The notes below the pieces were generated by a model. It ran no database searches. It was not told the DNA's origin and worked only from the letters and a program-made list of their open reading frames with translations. A stretch of 64,000 bases of DNA from Acetobacteraceae bacterium (lineage in GTDB: Bacteria > Pseudomonadota > Alphaproteobacteria > Acetobacterales > Acetobacteraceae). The stretch spans positions 27,115 through 91,114 of the forward strand of contig JAMXLO010000143.1 of assembly GCA_024280945.1 (NCBI GenBank), in the 5' to 3' direction. Shown in pieces: positions 36,560 to 45,343 of this stretch; position 1 is the stretch's first letter, and each line of letters opens with the position of its first letter. Both the position numbers and the translations under genes were made by a program.

Positions 36560-36580
36560 TTCCCTGCCGGATGTGGAGCA

Positions 36581-37654
36581 ATGGATTGGCCGCCGATCGC
36601 CGGAGATCCCCGGTTCTTCCGCCGAAGCGGACCGCATAGCCTCGCGACAGTGGCCGCCGTGGCGGGTTCGACTGCCCCGCCGGGAGACCTGATGCTGACC
36701 GGGGTGGCACCACTACAGACTGCCGGACCAGACGAGATCAGCTTTCTGGACAACCGCAAGTACGTCACTGCGCTGTCGCAGACCTCGGCCGGCGCAGTCA
36801 TCCTGCATCCCGAGCTGCTGGAGAAGGTTCCCTCGGGCACCCGGCCGATCCTGGCAAGCGAGCCCTATGTCGCCTGGGCCCGCGTGGCCGCGCTCTTTCA
36901 TCCTCTGCCACCGATTGTCGCCGGGGTGCATCCGTCCGCCGTGGTTGCAGCTGATGCCAAAATCGAACCCAGCGCCGAAGTCGGTCCCTTCGTGGTGATT
37001 GGGTCGCGCGCCCAGGTCGGTCCGCGATGCCGCATCGGCGCCGGTGCGGTCCTCGGAGAGAGCGTCGTGCTGGGCGCCGATTGCCGCATCGGCGAGCATG
37101 TCTCGCTCAGCCACGCGCTGCTCGGCGATCGCGTGGTCGTCTATCCTGGCGCACGAATTGGTCAGGACGGATTTGGGTTTGCGATGGACCGTGGGGCTTT
37201 CCTGAGTGTCCCCCAGCTCGGCCGCGTCATCCTCGAAGACGACGTCGAGGTGGGAGCCAACACAACGATCGATCGCGGTTCGTTGCACGATACGCGCATC
37301 GGTGCCGGCTCCCGCCTCGACAATCTCGTGCAGATCGGGCACAACGTGCGCCTCGGCCGCGGTTGCGTGATTGTGGCGCTGGCGGGCATTTCCGGTTCAA
37401 CGATCCTGGAAGACCACGTCATGGTCGCTGGCCAGGCGGGGTTTGCGGGCCATCTGCGGATCGGACGCCGGGCGCGGATCGGAGCGCAGGCCGGGGTGAT
37501 GTCAGATGTGGCGGAAGGCGCCGACGTTGTCGGCAGCCCCGCTCAGCCGGCGCGGGAGTTTTTCCGTCATGTCGCCGTGCTGCGGCGGCTGGTACGTGAG
37601 GCGACCGCCAAGCGTTCGAAACGGGCTGCTGGGACGGAGACGGATACGGACTGA
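36581..37654 (+). CDS. lpxD: UDP-3-O-(3-hydroxyacyl)glucosamine N-acyltransferase
   Basis: 357 residues. An N-terminal uridine-binding domain (about 1-105) contains DEISFLDNRKYVTALSQTSAGAVILHP. A left-handed beta-helix of hexapeptide repeats (about 110-320) follows, including VGPFVVIGSRAQVGPRCRIGAGAV, TTIDRGSLHDTRIGAGSRLDNLVQIGHNVRLGRG (catalytic His of the IGHN motif) and AGQAGFAGHLRIGRRARIGAQAGVMSD. A C-terminal helix is present (FRHVAVLRRLVREATAK). It adds the second hydroxyacyl chain from acyl-ACP in lipid A synthesis. The start has a GTGGAG ribosome-binding site. It lies 5 bp before fabZ. Confidence 0.93.
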   Translation: MDWPPIAGDPRFFRRSGPHSLATVAAVAGSTAPPGDLMLTGVAPLQTAGPDEISFLDNRKYVTALSQTSAGAVILHPELLEKVPSGTRPILASEPYVAWARVAALFHPLPPIVAGVHPSAVVAADAKIEPSAEVGPFVVIGSRAQVGPRCRIGAGAVLGESVVLGADCRIGEHVSLSHALLGDRVVVYPGARIGQDGFGFAMDRGAFLSVPQLGRVILEDDVEVGANTTIDRGSLHDTRIGAGSRLDNLVQIGHNVRLGRGCVIVALAGISGSTILEDHVMVAGQAGFAGHLRIGRRARIGAQAGVMSDVAEGADVVGSPAQPAREFFRHVAVLRRLVREATAKRSKRAAGTETDTD

Positions 37655-37659
37655 TCGCC

Positions 37660-38163
37660 ATGGATTCGCCTGCGACTGGGGCAGCATTGTCCGCCGATGG
37701 CAGCGTGGTCGATATCGCGCGGATCATGCGCGTGATCCCGCATCGCTATCCATTCCTGATGATCGACCGCGTCGTTGACGTGGTGCGCAACCAGTCGGCC
37801 GTAGGCATCAAGAATGTCTCGGTGAATGAGTCGTTCTTTGCCGGGCATTTCCCCAACCACCCGGTGATGCCCGGGGTGCTGATCATCGAGAGCATGGCGC
37901 AGACCGCGGCCGTGCTTGTGGTGGAGACCCTGGGTCCGGAGTGGGAAGGCAAGCTGGTCTATTTCATGTCCATCGAGGGCGCGAAGTTCCGCCGTCCCGT
38001 TGTGCCTGGCGACCAGCTGCGGATCCACGTCACCAAGGAGCGCAATCGTGGCAATGTCTGGAAGTTCCACGCCGTGGCTCGGGTGGACGATACCTCGGTC
38101 GCGGAAGCGACCTACGCGGCAATGATCCGGGACCGCGCCGCAGCGCCCGACATCCCGCCGTAA
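37660..38163 (+). CDS. fabZ: 3-hydroxyacyl-[acyl-carrier-protein] dehydratase FabZ
   Basis: 167 residues, hot-dog fold. MRVIPHRYPFLMIDRVVDV is the standard start of the domain. The active-site His is in FAGHFPNHPVMPGVLIIESMAQ, with the catalytic Glu in IESMAQ. The C-terminal half (FMSIEGAKFRRPVVPGDQLRIHV) is typical. It dehydrates 3-hydroxyacyl-ACP in fatty acid elongation and so competes with LpxA and LpxD for the same substrate pool; its presence between their genes is the widespread arrangement. An N-terminal extension of about 20 residues precedes the domain. Confidence 0.94.
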   Translation: MDSPATGAALSADGSVVDIARIMRVIPHRYPFLMIDRVVDVVRNQSAVGIKNVSVNESFFAGHFPNHPVMPGVLIIESMAQTAAVLVVETLGPEWEGKLVYFMSIEGAKFRRPVVPGDQLRIHVTKERNRGNVWKFHAVARVDDTSVAEATYAAMIRDRAAAPDIPP

Positions 38164-38295
38164 TCGTGCCAGAATCGCCGCTGAAACAAGCGGTTATAGG
38201 CCTATCGTCGAAATACAGGGCAACAATGATTGAGTTGGTCGCGATGCGCTGGCGCCCTAGCTTTCGCGCGGGTTCCGCGAGCGAGACGCACCAGA

Positions 38296-39120
38296 ATGGA
38301 TGCCATGCCTGAAACACTTGCCCTGCGACCAGCGCGGAACGTCATTCATCCCACGGCCGTCGTTGCGCGGGGTGCCGAGTTGGGCGTCGGTGTGCGGATC
38401 GGTCCCTACTGTACCGTCGGCGCCGATGTCGTGATCGAGGATGGCGCCGAACTGGTTTCGCACGTTGTCGTCGACGGTCACACCCGGATCGGCGAGGACG
38501 TGGTGCTGTACCCCTTCTGCACCGTCGGCATGGCGCCACAGGACCTGAAATATGCCGGCCAGCCGACGCGATGCGAGATCGGCGCCCGCACCCAGGTGCG
38601 CGAGCATTGTACGATCCATCGTGGCACGGTCACCGGCAAGGGGATCACCCGGGTGGGGTCCGACTGCCTGCTCATGGCGGTCGCTCACGTTGCTCATGAC
38701 TGCACTCTGGGGAACCACGTAATCATTGCGAACAACGCCGTGATGGGTGGACACGTCTCCATCGCCGACCATGCGGTGATCGGCGGGGCGGCGGCGATCC
38801 ACCAGTTCGTCCGCATCGGCCGCGCGGCAATGATCGGCGGTGTATCCGGCGTCGAGGCCGACGTGATTCCGTTCGGCAGCGTGATCGGCAATCGCGCGCG
38901 GCTGGTCGGACTGAACGTCATCGGGTTGAAGCGGCGTGGCTTCGACAAGGCGCAGATCCAGCTGCTGCACAATGCCTTCCGTGATCTGTTCCGCCGCGAA
39001 GGTGTGTTCGCACAACGGCTGGCCACCGTTCGGGACAGCTATGGTAACGAGCCCTTGGTGGCGGAGGTGCTCGAGTTCATCGACGCACCCGGGCATCGCG
39101 GCCTGATCCGCGCGGAGTGA
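38296..39120 (+). CDS. lpxA: UDP-N-acetylglucosamine O-acyltransferase
   Basis: ATG at 38296 gives 274 residues (ATG at 38305 is an equally good alternative; an extension to 38230 lacks family similarity). Hexapeptide-repeat beta-helix: NVIHPTAVVARGAELGVGVRIGPYCTVG, FCTVGMAPQDLKYAGQPTRCEIGARTQVREHCTIHRGT, then the catalytic His in LLMAVAHVAHDCTLGNHVIIANNA, and AIHQFVRIGRAAMIGGVSGVEADVIPFG. A C-terminal helical domain contains GLNVIGLKRRGFDKAQIQLL. It catalyses the first acyl transfer of lipid A synthesis. A 132-bp gap separates it from fabZ. Confidence 0.93.
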   Translation: MDAMPETLALRPARNVIHPTAVVARGAELGVGVRIGPYCTVGADVVIEDGAELVSHVVVDGHTRIGEDVVLYPFCTVGMAPQDLKYAGQPTRCEIGARTQVREHCTIHRGTVTGKGITRVGSDCLLMAVAHVAHDCTLGNHVIIANNAVMGGHVSIADHAVIGGAAAIHQFVRIGRAAMIGGVSGVEADVIPFGSVIGNRARLVGLNVIGLKRRGFDKAQIQLLHNAFRDLFRREGVFAQRLATVRDSYGNEPLVAEVLEFIDAPGHRGLIRAE

Positions 39121-39186
39121 GCCGGGTGCTTTGAGCGTGATGATTGAAGGCGGAAGCGTCGGCGATCTGCATCACGCGATTCAACA

Positions 39187-40062
39187 ATGGGCTGGGCTGG
39201 GATGAGCGCACCTCCCTGCGCTCATCCCAGCCTAGGGATCATAGCCGGCGGCGGCCGGCTGCCCGGGCAGATCGCCGCCGCCGCGCGGGCCGCGGGACGC
39301 CAGGTCTTTCTGGTCGGCCTGGAGGGCTTTGCCGATCCCGCCGTCCTGGCACACTGGCCGCACGAGGTGATCCGTATTGGCGCAGCCGGCCGTATCATTG
39401 CGGCATTGCGTGCCCACGAGTGCCACGACCTTGTGTTGATCGGTCCGGTCCGGCGGCCGTCATTGCTCGACCTGCGTCCTGATGCGGAAGGCACCCGCAT
39501 CCTCGCCCGTATCGGGCGCGCGGCCTTTGCCGGGGACGATGGATTGCTGGCGGCCGTGGTGAAAGTGCTGGGCGAGGAAGGCTTCCGTGTGGTCAGCGCC
39601 CACGAGGTGCTGAACGAGGCGACGGCGCCGGTCGGCCTGTTGACGCGCGCTGCGCCCGACGCACTCGCCCTGGCCGACATCCGGCGGGGGATCGCCACGG
39701 CACGCGCGTTGGGCGCGGTCGATGTCGGTCAAGGTTGCGTGGTGCAGCAGGGTATCGTGCTCGCGGTAGAGGCGGCCGAAGGCACCGACGCAATGCTGGC
39801 CCGCTGCGCCGGCCTGGCACGGGAGGGACCAGGCGGCGTACTGGTGAAGTTGGTCAAACCGGCCCAGGATCGCCGCGCCGACCTGCCGACCATCGGGCCC
39901 GCGACTGTCGCGGGGACCGCGGGCGCGCACTTGCGCGGTATTGCATTCGAGGCTGACGGGACCATTCTGGCGGAGCGAGAGGCCACGATTGCCGCGGCGG
40001 ACGCTGCCGGATTGTTTCTGCTGGGCCTCGGTCCGGATGAGCTGAGGGGAGAAAACACATGA
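39187..40062 (+). CDS. lpxI: UDP-2,3-diacylglucosamine pyrophosphatase LpxI (DUF1009)
   Basis: 291 residues from ATG 39187 (286 from ATG 39202). The LpxI N-terminal domain opens [23 protein letters not shown]. The C-terminal domain contains [41 protein letters not shown], typical of DUF1009, and [23 protein letters not shown], with the Asp essential for hydrolysis in this family region. LpxI replaces LpxH in most Alphaproteobacteria and makes lipid X. A perfect 16-bp stem-loop covers the start region (39195-39232), which may limit translation. Unusually, lpxB is not next; the glyoxalase gene overlaps the stop instead. Confidence 0.9.
   Translation: MGWAGMSAPPCAHPSLGIIAGGGRLPGQIAAAARAAGRQVFLVGLEGFADPAVLAHWPHEVIRIGAAGRIIAALRAHECHDLVLIGPVRRPSLLDLRPDAEGTRILARIGRAAFAGDDGLLAAVVKVLGEEGFRVVSAHEVLNEATAPVGLLTRAAPDALALADIRRGIATARALGAVDVGQGCVVQQGIVLAVEAAEGTDAMLARCAGLAREGPGGVLVKLVKPAQDRRADLPTIGPATVAGTAGAHLRGIAFEADGTILAEREATIAAADAAGLFLLGLGPDELRGENT
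39195..39232 (+). promoter_or_regulatory. Perfect 16-bp stem-loop over the lpxI start
   Basis: Arm 39195-39210 (GGCTGGGATGAGCGCA) is the exact inverse of 39217-39232, loop CCTCCC. The second possible lpxI start codon (39202) sits inside the left arm. The RNA stem would be very stable and could control lpxI translation or reflect a relic terminator. Confidence 0.7.
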
Positions 40063-40445
40063 GCCAGTTTCTGCACACCATGATCCGGGTCGGCGACCTG
40101 CAGCGCAGTATCGACTTCTACAGCAAGGCATTCGGCATGAAGGAGCTGCGCCGGCGCGACGTGCCGGACGGCAAATATACCCTCGCCTTCGTCGGCTTCG
40201 GCGACGAGGACAGCAACACCGCCATCGAGCTCACCTACAACTATGGTGTCGAGAAATATGACATGGGCGGCGCCTTCGGCCATTTCGCCGTCGGCGTGCC
40301 GGATGTCGCCGCGGCGTGCGACATCGCGACGAAGGCCGGCGGCACGGTGACGCGGCCACCCGGACCGGTGAAGTTCGGCACGACGATCATCGCCTTCGTC
40401 AAGGATCCCGACGGCTACATGATCGAGCTGGTACAGCGCCCGTAG
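40059..40445 (+). CDS. gloA: Lactoylglutathione lyase (glyoxalase I)
   Basis: 128 residues, the usual size. [27 protein letters not shown] is the glyoxalase I signature with the metal-binding His in [30 protein letters not shown] holds the Glu ligand (AIELTYN), [14 protein letters not shown] the second His, and [12 protein letters not shown] the final Glu. It detoxifies methylglyoxal through glutathione. The ATG overlaps the lpxI stop by four bases (ATGA), so the two genes are translated together although unrelated in pathway. A 10-bp hairpin follows the gene. Confidence 0.92.
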   Translation: MSQFLHTMIRVGDLQRSIDFYSKAFGMKELRRRDVPDGKYTLAFVGFGDEDSNTAIELTYNYGVEKYDMGGAFGHFAVGVPDVAAACDIATKAGGTVTRPPGPVKFGTTIIAFVKDPDGYMIELVQRP

Positions 40446-40455
40446 GTATCGCTCC

Positions 40456-40480
40456 GCCTCGCCAGACCACCTGGCGAGGC
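40456..40480 (+). terminator. Hairpin after gloA, possible end of the bamA-gloA transcript
   Basis: GCCTCGCCAG (40456-40465) pairs perfectly with CTGGCGAGGC (40471-40480) around ACCAC. The following bases (CGGTCCTCCTTCG) are pyrimidine-rich but not a T run, so termination strength is uncertain. Confidence 0.5.
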
Positions 40481-40521
40481 CGGTCCTCCTTCGATCAGCG
40501 CGATAGTTCCGGAGATGCGTG

Positions 40522-42159
40522 ATGGCAGAGGAATTGCCCCCAAGGGAGGCAATGGAATTCGACGTTGTGATCGTCGGCGGCGGACCATCGGGTCTCGCTG
40601 CTGCGATCCGGTTGAAGCAGCTCGCGCCCGACGCATCCGTCTGTCTCGTAGAGAAGGGCAGCGAGATCGGCGCACACATCCTGTCCGGTGCAGTGCTGGA
40701 GCCTCGTGCGCTCGACGAGCTGATCCCTGACTGGCGCGATAAGGGGGCTCCGCTGGAAACACAGGCGGCGGAGGATCGCTTCCTGTACCTGACTGCGACA
40801 CGCGCCTTCCGCCTGCCGACGCCGCCGCAGATGCACAACCAAGGAAACTACATCGTTTCCCTGGGCAATGTCTGCCGCTGGCTGGGACAGCAGGCCGAGG
40901 CGATGGGTGTCGAAATCTACCCCGGCTTTCCGGCTGCCGAAGTGCTGGAGGAGGATGGCCGCGTGGCCGGCATTGCCACCGGCGACATGGGGATCGGCAA
41001 GGACGGGAAACCCACCGACAATTTCCAGCGCGGCATGGAGCTCCGCGCTCGATACACGCTGTTCGCTGAAGGCTGCCGTGGCTCGCTGTCCAAGCAGCTG
41101 ATCCGACGCTACGGCTTGCGTGATGGCCACGACCCGCAGACCTATGCCATCGGCATCAAAGAGCTGTGGGAGATACCCGCCGAAAATCACCGGCCAGGCC
41201 TGGTCGAACACACGATCGGTTGGCCGCTCGATCGCAACACCTACGGTGGCTCGTTCCTCTACCACTTCGGTGACAACCTCATCTCCTACGGCTTCGTCAT
41301 CGGCCTGGATTATCGCAATCCATGGCTGTCCCCGTTCGACGAAATGCAGCGGTTCAAGACTCACCCCGAGATGCGCAAGCACTTCGAGGGCGGCCGGCGC
41401 ATCAGTTACGGCGCACGCGCGTTGAATGAAGGCGGACTGCAATCGATCCCACGCCTGGTGGTTCCCGGCGGCGCACTGATCGGCGACGCGGCAGGCTTTG
41501 TGAATGTGCCGAAGATCAAAGGCACGCACACCTCTATGAAGTCCGGCATGCTGGCGGCCGAGGTCGTTATCGCAGCGCTCGCCGAAGGTAGCGGAGGTGA
41601 TCTATCCAGCTACGAAACTCTCCTGCGCGAGAGCTGGGTCTGGCAGGAGCTGTCGCTGGTTCGCAACGTGCGCCCATCCTTTGCGAAATTCGGCCTGTGG
41701 GGCGGTTTGGCCTACTCTGCCGTGGATACATATGTATTGCGCGGCAGGGCGCCATGGACGTTCCATCATCCGCATCCCGACAACGAAACCCTGCTCGATG
41801 CGTCAACCGCGCCAAGGATCGAGTATCCGCGCGCCGATGGTGTGCTGACCTTCGACAAACTGTCGTCGGTATTCATCAGCAATACCAACCACGAGGAGAA
41901 CCAGCCGGCGCATCTGCGGCTCGCCGACCCCGATATAGCCGTCACGCTCAACTGGCAGCGGTTCCGCAGCCCGGAAGTGCGCTATTGCCCGGCGGGTGTA
42001 TATGAAATCGTCGGTGCCGACGAAGGTACTCCGCGGCTGCAGATCAACGCGCAGAACTGCGTGCACTGCAAGACCTGCGACATCAAGGACCCGGCACAGA
42101 ATATCAACTGGGAGACGCCCGAAGGCGGCGGGGGACCCAACTATCCCGGCGGAATGTGA
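40522..42159 (+). CDS. etfD: Electron transfer flavoprotein-ubiquinone oxidoreductase
   Basis: ATG 40522 (GGAG seven bases upstream; a GTG lies one codon before) gives 545 residues. FAD-binding GxGxxG is in [23 protein letters not shown]. Family hallmarks are [79 protein letters not shown] and [27 protein letters not shown]. The C-terminal 4Fe-4S domain has its four cysteines in RYCPAGVYE and [13 protein letters not shown]. It passes electrons from acyl-CoA dehydrogenases through ETF to the quinone pool at the inner membrane, and is the natural electron sink for the glutaryl-CoA dehydrogenase at 7.4 kb. Confidence 0.94.
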   Translation: MAEELPPREAMEFDVVIVGGGPSGLAAAIRLKQLAPDASVCLVEKGSEIGAHILSGAVLEPRALDELIPDWRDKGAPLETQAAEDRFLYLTATRAFRLPTPPQMHNQGNYIVSLGNVCRWLGQQAEAMGVEIYPGFPAAEVLEEDGRVAGIATGDMGIGKDGKPTDNFQRGMELRARYTLFAEGCRGSLSKQLIRRYGLRDGHDPQTYAIGIKELWEIPAENHRPGLVEHTIGWPLDRNTYGGSFLYHFGDNLISYGFVIGLDYRNPWLSPFDEMQRFKTHPEMRKHFEGGRRISYGARALNEGGLQSIPRLVVPGGALIGDAAGFVNVPKIKGTHTSMKSGMLAAEVVIAALAEGSGGDLSSYETLLRESWVWQELSLVRNVRPSFAKFGLWGGLAYSAVDTYVLRGRAPWTFHHPHPDNETLLDASTAPRIEYPRADGVLTFDKLSSVFISNTNHEENQPAHLRLADPDIAVTLNWQRFRSPEVRYCPAGVYEIVGADEGTPRLQINAQNCVHCKTCDIKDPAQNINWETPEGGGGPNYPGGM

Positions 42160-42240
42160 ATCGGCGATAACGCGTATCGGTCCTGGTTCGTTGCATCAAA
42201 TCCGCATGACTCTCACGGCCCGATGAGGTAGGTTGTGCAG

Positions 42241-43935
42241 ATGCAGCATACTCGCCGCGTGCGTCGCACATTCCTCCTTGCTCTCGCCCTGCTGTCAGCC
42301 GCCGCGGCGGCAGACCCTGCCCCCCCGCATGTCGCTGCGCATACCTCTCGTGACGCACCCTCCGGGGTGTTCGCGGGCTTTCTGACCGGTCGGTTTGCGC
42401 TGGGAGCGGCTGATGCACAAACGGCATCGACGCAATTCCTTACCGCCCTCGCCGCACGGCCCGACGATCCGGAATTGCTGCAGCAGGCGTTCATCGCCAG
42501 CATGATCGCCGGACGGACGGAGGCTTTGCAGCTTGCCCGTCAGTTGCCTGACAGCCAGGCGGCACAGTTGCTCCTGGGGCAGTCGGACGTCCTCGCCGGC
42601 CGTTGGCAGGCAGCGGAGCAGAGATTTCGCGCACTCCCTCATCAAGGTCTCGCGCAACTCTTGCAGCCGCTGCTGATTGCGTGGGCGCAGCAGGGTGATG
42701 GCCGCACCGAGGCGGCGCTGGCGACACTGCGCGCCTCCATCGATGGCCAGCGGTTCCGTGGGGTCTACGCGCTGCATGCCGCGTTGATTGCCGATCAGAG
42801 CGGACGCAGCGCCGAGGCCGCCAAGTTCTATCGCCAGGCGGAGAGTGAGTTCGGCGGCACCAACCTGCGGTTCGCGCAGATCCTGGCAAGCGCCGCAGCG
42901 CGACAAGGCCGTCCTGGGGAGGCCCAGCGGGCCCTGGCGGCCTTGGCAACGAGCGCACCGGATATGGCCATTGCCGTAAAGCCGCTGGCAGCAGCCAGCG
43001 TGACCCCGGTTGTGCCGCGCCCGCAGGACGGTATCGCCGAGGCCTACCTCGCCCTCGCCGCCACATTGCGCGCCCAGAATTCCAGCGACTTTGCCATGCT
43101 GCTGCTGCGGCTGGCGCTCGACCTGCGTCCCGACTTCACCCCGGCGAGGCTGCTCGCCGCAGAGACTCTAGAAAGCCAGCGTCACCTGGAGAACGCGCTG
43201 CAGATGCTGACCGCGGTTGGCGCAGACGACCCGCTGGCCGCGGTCGTTCGCCTGCAGCGTGCCAGTCTCAATGACCGGCTCGGCCGAACCGAAGAGGCGC
43301 TGCACGAGTTGCACCGCATCGGCCGCGACTTCCCGGACAGTCCGGTGCCGCTGCTGCGGGAGGGCGATATCCTGCGCAGCAAGAACAGGTTCGCCGAGGC
43401 CGCCGTTGTCTATGACCGTGCGATCGAGCGGATCAAGACCCCGAAGCCGAGCGACTGGCTGGCCTACTACGATCGCGGCATCTGCTACGAACGGTCGCGG
43501 CAATGGCAGAAGGCAGAGGCCGACTTCAAGCGCGCTCTGGCACTCTCGCCGGACGAACCCTTCGTGCTGAACTATCTCGGCTACTCCTGGGCTGACATGG
43601 GCCGCAACCTGGCGCAGGCACGCGAGATGATCGAGAAAGCCGTGCAACGCCGTCCGAATGATGGCGCGATTGTCGACAGCCTCGGTTGGGTCATGCTTCG
43701 CCAGGGTTTGACCGCGGATGCGGTCAAGACGCTTGAGCGCGCCGTCGAGCTGGAGCCCGAAGATGCGTCAATCAACGGCCATCTGGGCGACGCCTACTGG
43801 GCGGCCGGGCGCAAGCTGGAAGCGACCTACCAGTGGCAGCGCGCTCTGATCTTTCATCCGGAGCCCGATGACGCCGCCAAACTCGAGGCAAAGTTGCAAG
43901 GCGGCCAGCGCTCGACCGTGGTCAGCGGCCAGTAG
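42241..43935 (+). CDS. TPR-repeat exported protein
   Basis: ATG 42241 (GAGGTAGG upstream; a GTG two codons before is less likely) gives 564 residues. A signal peptide (RRTFLLALALLSAAAAADP) is followed by helical TPR-like repeats across the whole length. The clearest are in the last third: DWLAYYDRGICYERSRQWQKAEADFKRALALSPDEPFVLNYLGYSWADMGRNLAQAREMIEKAVQRRPNDGAIVDSLGWVMLRQGLTADAVKTLERAVELEP. Such proteins sit upstream of ispE in many Rhodospirillales and are thought to be periplasmic scaffolds, with no proven function. The stop is 5 bp before the ispE start, indicating co-transcription. Confidence 0.8.
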   Translation: MQHTRRVRRTFLLALALLSAAAAADPAPPHVAAHTSRDAPSGVFAGFLTGRFALGAADAQTASTQFLTALAARPDDPELLQQAFIASMIAGRTEALQLARQLPDSQAAQLLLGQSDVLAGRWQAAEQRFRALPHQGLAQLLQPLLIAWAQQGDGRTEAALATLRASIDGQRFRGVYALHAALIADQSGRSAEAAKFYRQAESEFGGTNLRFAQILASAAARQGRPGEAQRALAALATSAPDMAIAVKPLAAASVTPVVPRPQDGIAEAYLALAATLRAQNSSDFAMLLLRLALDLRPDFTPARLLAAETLESQRHLENALQMLTAVGADDPLAAVVRLQRASLNDRLGRTEEALHELHRIGRDFPDSPVPLLREGDILRSKNRFAEAAVVYDRAIERIKTPKPSDWLAYYDRGICYERSRQWQKAEADFKRALALSPDEPFVLNYLGYSWADMGRNLAQAREMIEKAVQRRPNDGAIVDSLGWVMLRQGLTADAVKTLERAVELEPEDASINGHLGDAYWAAGRKLEATYQWQRALIFHPEPDDAAKLEAKLQGGQRSTVVSGQ

Positions 43936-43940
43936 TCTGT

Positions 43941-44849
43941 GTGGCTGACCGCCTGAGCGAAGCGGCGCCCGCCAAGGTCAACCTGTACCTTCACGTCACC
44001 GGGCGCCGGGACGATGGTTATCACCTGTTGGACAGCCTCGTCGTATTCCCGGGGGTCGGCGACACCCTGAGCGGCGTCTCTGCCGATGCGCTGTCGCTCG
44101 AACTGCGCGGACCGTTTGCCGCCGGGCTCGCCCACGAGCCCGACAATCTGGTGCTGCGCGCTGCCCGGTCGCTGGCATCAACCGCCGGCGTGGCAAGCGG
44201 TGCGGCGCTGACACTGGACAAGTACCTGCCCGTGGCTTCCGGCATAGCCGGCGGCTCCGCGGATGCAGCCGCGACGCTGCGCCTGTTGTGTCGCCTGTGG
44301 CAGCTCCCGACGACTGACAAGCTGTTCCAACTGGCGGCGCAACTTGGTGCCGATGTCCCGGTCTGCCTCGCCGGCGAGCCAGCGCGGATGGGCGGGATCG
44401 GCGAGCGCCTGGAGCGGGCACCCGGGCTGCCCAACGGTGGCCTGCTTCTGGTCAATCCCGGGGTTGCCGTCGCGACCGCCGGCGTGTTCGGTGCTCTCCG
44501 CGGCTATTGGTCGGCGCCCGCAATCCTGCCGCCGGGATGGGCCGATATGGCAACCATGGCCGCTGACCTGAGCAGGCTGCAAAATGATCTCCAGCCGGCG
44601 GCGCTCCACCTGCAGCCTTTGATCGGCGAGGTGCTGGCGGCTCTGCAAGCGACGCCCGGCTGTCTTCTTGCCCGCATGAGCGGGTCGGGGGCATCCTGCT
44701 TCGGGCTCTACGTTGACGCAGCAACGGCATGCACGGCCGCGGAGGCGCTGCCCGATCCGCATTGGTGGCGCTGGGCAGGGCCCCTACAGCACGGGTCAGA
44801 CTTTACCCAGCCTGTCCCGAGACCTATTCAGACAACAGGTGGGGCGTAG
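43941..44849 (+). CDS. ispE: 4-diphosphocytidyl-2-C-methyl-D-erythritol kinase
   Basis: 302 residues from GTG 43941. GHMP kinase family: the N-terminal EAAPAKVNLYLHVTGRRDDGYHLLDSLVVF is diagnostic of IspE. The ATP-binding loop is LPVASGIAGGSADAAATLRLL, and the C-terminal motif is CLLARMSGSGASCFGLY. It phosphorylates CDP-methylerythritol in the non-mevalonate isoprenoid pathway. The last ten bases of the gene, including its TAG stop, are also the first bases of the tRNA-Gln gene. The C-terminus after about residue 280 (GPLQHGSDFTQPVPRPIQTTGGA) is therefore constrained by, and may have been created by, the tRNA. Confidence 0.92.
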   Translation: MADRLSEAAPAKVNLYLHVTGRRDDGYHLLDSLVVFPGVGDTLSGVSADALSLELRGPFAAGLAHEPDNLVLRAARSLASTAGVASGAALTLDKYLPVASGIAGGSADAAATLRLLCRLWQLPTTDKLFQLAAQLGADVPVCLAGEPARMGGIGERLERAPGLPNGGLLLVNPGVAVATAGVFGALRGYWSAPAILPPGWADMATMAADLSRLQNDLQPAALHLQPLIGEVLAALQATPGCLLARMSGSGASCFGLYVDAATACTAAEALPDPHWWRWAGPLQHGSDFTQPVPRPIQTTGGA

Positions 44850-44913
44850 CCAAGGGGTAAGGCAGCGGATTTTGGTTCCGCCACCGGAGGTTCGAATCCT
44901 CCCGCCCCAGCCA
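44840..44913 (+). tRNA. tRNA-Gln (anticodon TTG)
   Basis: 74 bases. Acceptor TGGGGCG (44840-44846) pairs with CGCCCCA (44903-44909); D-arm GCCAAGGGGTAAGGC; anticodon stem GCGGA/TCCGC around loop TTTTGGT with anticodon TTG; T-arm CGGAGGTTCGAATCCTCCCG; discriminator G; CCA encoded in the DNA (44911-44913). The 5' ten bases overlap the ispE coding sequence. A perfect hairpin begins at the final A. Confidence 0.95.
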
Positions 44914-44938
44914 GCTCTCCTCGCCAGCGAGGAGAGCT
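44913..44938 (+). terminator. Hairpin directly after tRNA-Gln
   Basis: AGCTCTCCTCG (44913-44923) pairs perfectly with CGAGGAGAGCT (44928-44938) around CCAG. No T run follows, so it may be a 3' processing/terminator stem of the ispE-tRNA transcript. Confidence 0.55.
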
Positions 44939-45023
44939 GTCCCCGCAAAGGCGGGGACCCAGGGACGACCAAGACGATCACTGGTACTGCTCGAATGCTG
45001 TCCCCGCGAAGGCGGGGACCCAG
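44937..45023 (+). repeat. Pair of 26-bp direct repeats, each a small hairpin
   Basis: 44937-44962 and 44998-45023 differ at one base. Each contains GTCCCCGC and GCGGGGAC, which pair around AAAG or GAAG, followed by CCAG. They lie between tRNA-Gln and a convergent small gene. Confidence 0.8.
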
Positions 45024-45029
45024 CCCCGA

Positions 45030-45242
45030 CTAAGTCTGCGCCCTCGCCATCGCCGGCGCGGTCCGCCGCAATTCGCAGATCGCTGCATAGATCTGCTGCC
45101 ACAGATCGTAACCTGCCGTGTCCCCTTGCTGGCGCAATTCAGCGGCTCGCTCCTGCGCCACCGCCTGGGCCCGCAGCCCATGCAGCTTGATCATCGACAA
45201 AGCGGTTTCCTGGGCATTTCGCCGCATATCTCGTTCGACCAT
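45030..45242 (-). CDS. Small helical protein of unknown function
   Basis: ATG at 45242 has a GGAGG nine bases upstream, so this start (70 residues) is preferred over one 19 codons earlier. The protein is almost all helix and rich in Ala, Arg, Gln and Glu (MVERDMRRNAQETALSMIKL, then HGLRAQAVAQERAAELRQQG, ending DLWQQIYAAICELRR). Similar short proteins are frequent in Acetobacteraceae without known function. It stands alone, convergent with tRNA-Gln. Confidence 0.6.
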   Translation of the reverse strand: MVERDMRRNAQETALSMIKLHGLRAQAVAQERAAELRQQGDTAGYDLWQQIYAAICELRRTAPAMARAQT

Positions 45243-45343
45243 GGAAATATTCCTCCGCAGTTGGTCAAGCCGCAGGAGATATGCGGGCGCCATGGGCACA
45301 GTGCCAGTCGCAGACGCGTTAGCCGGCCGATAGCGCAGCAGGA

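Noticed and set aside
44937..45023. Two hairpin repeats considered as a short CRISPR array
   Set aside because: Only two units, self-complementary GC-rich repeats, a single spacer-like gap, and no cas genes nearby.
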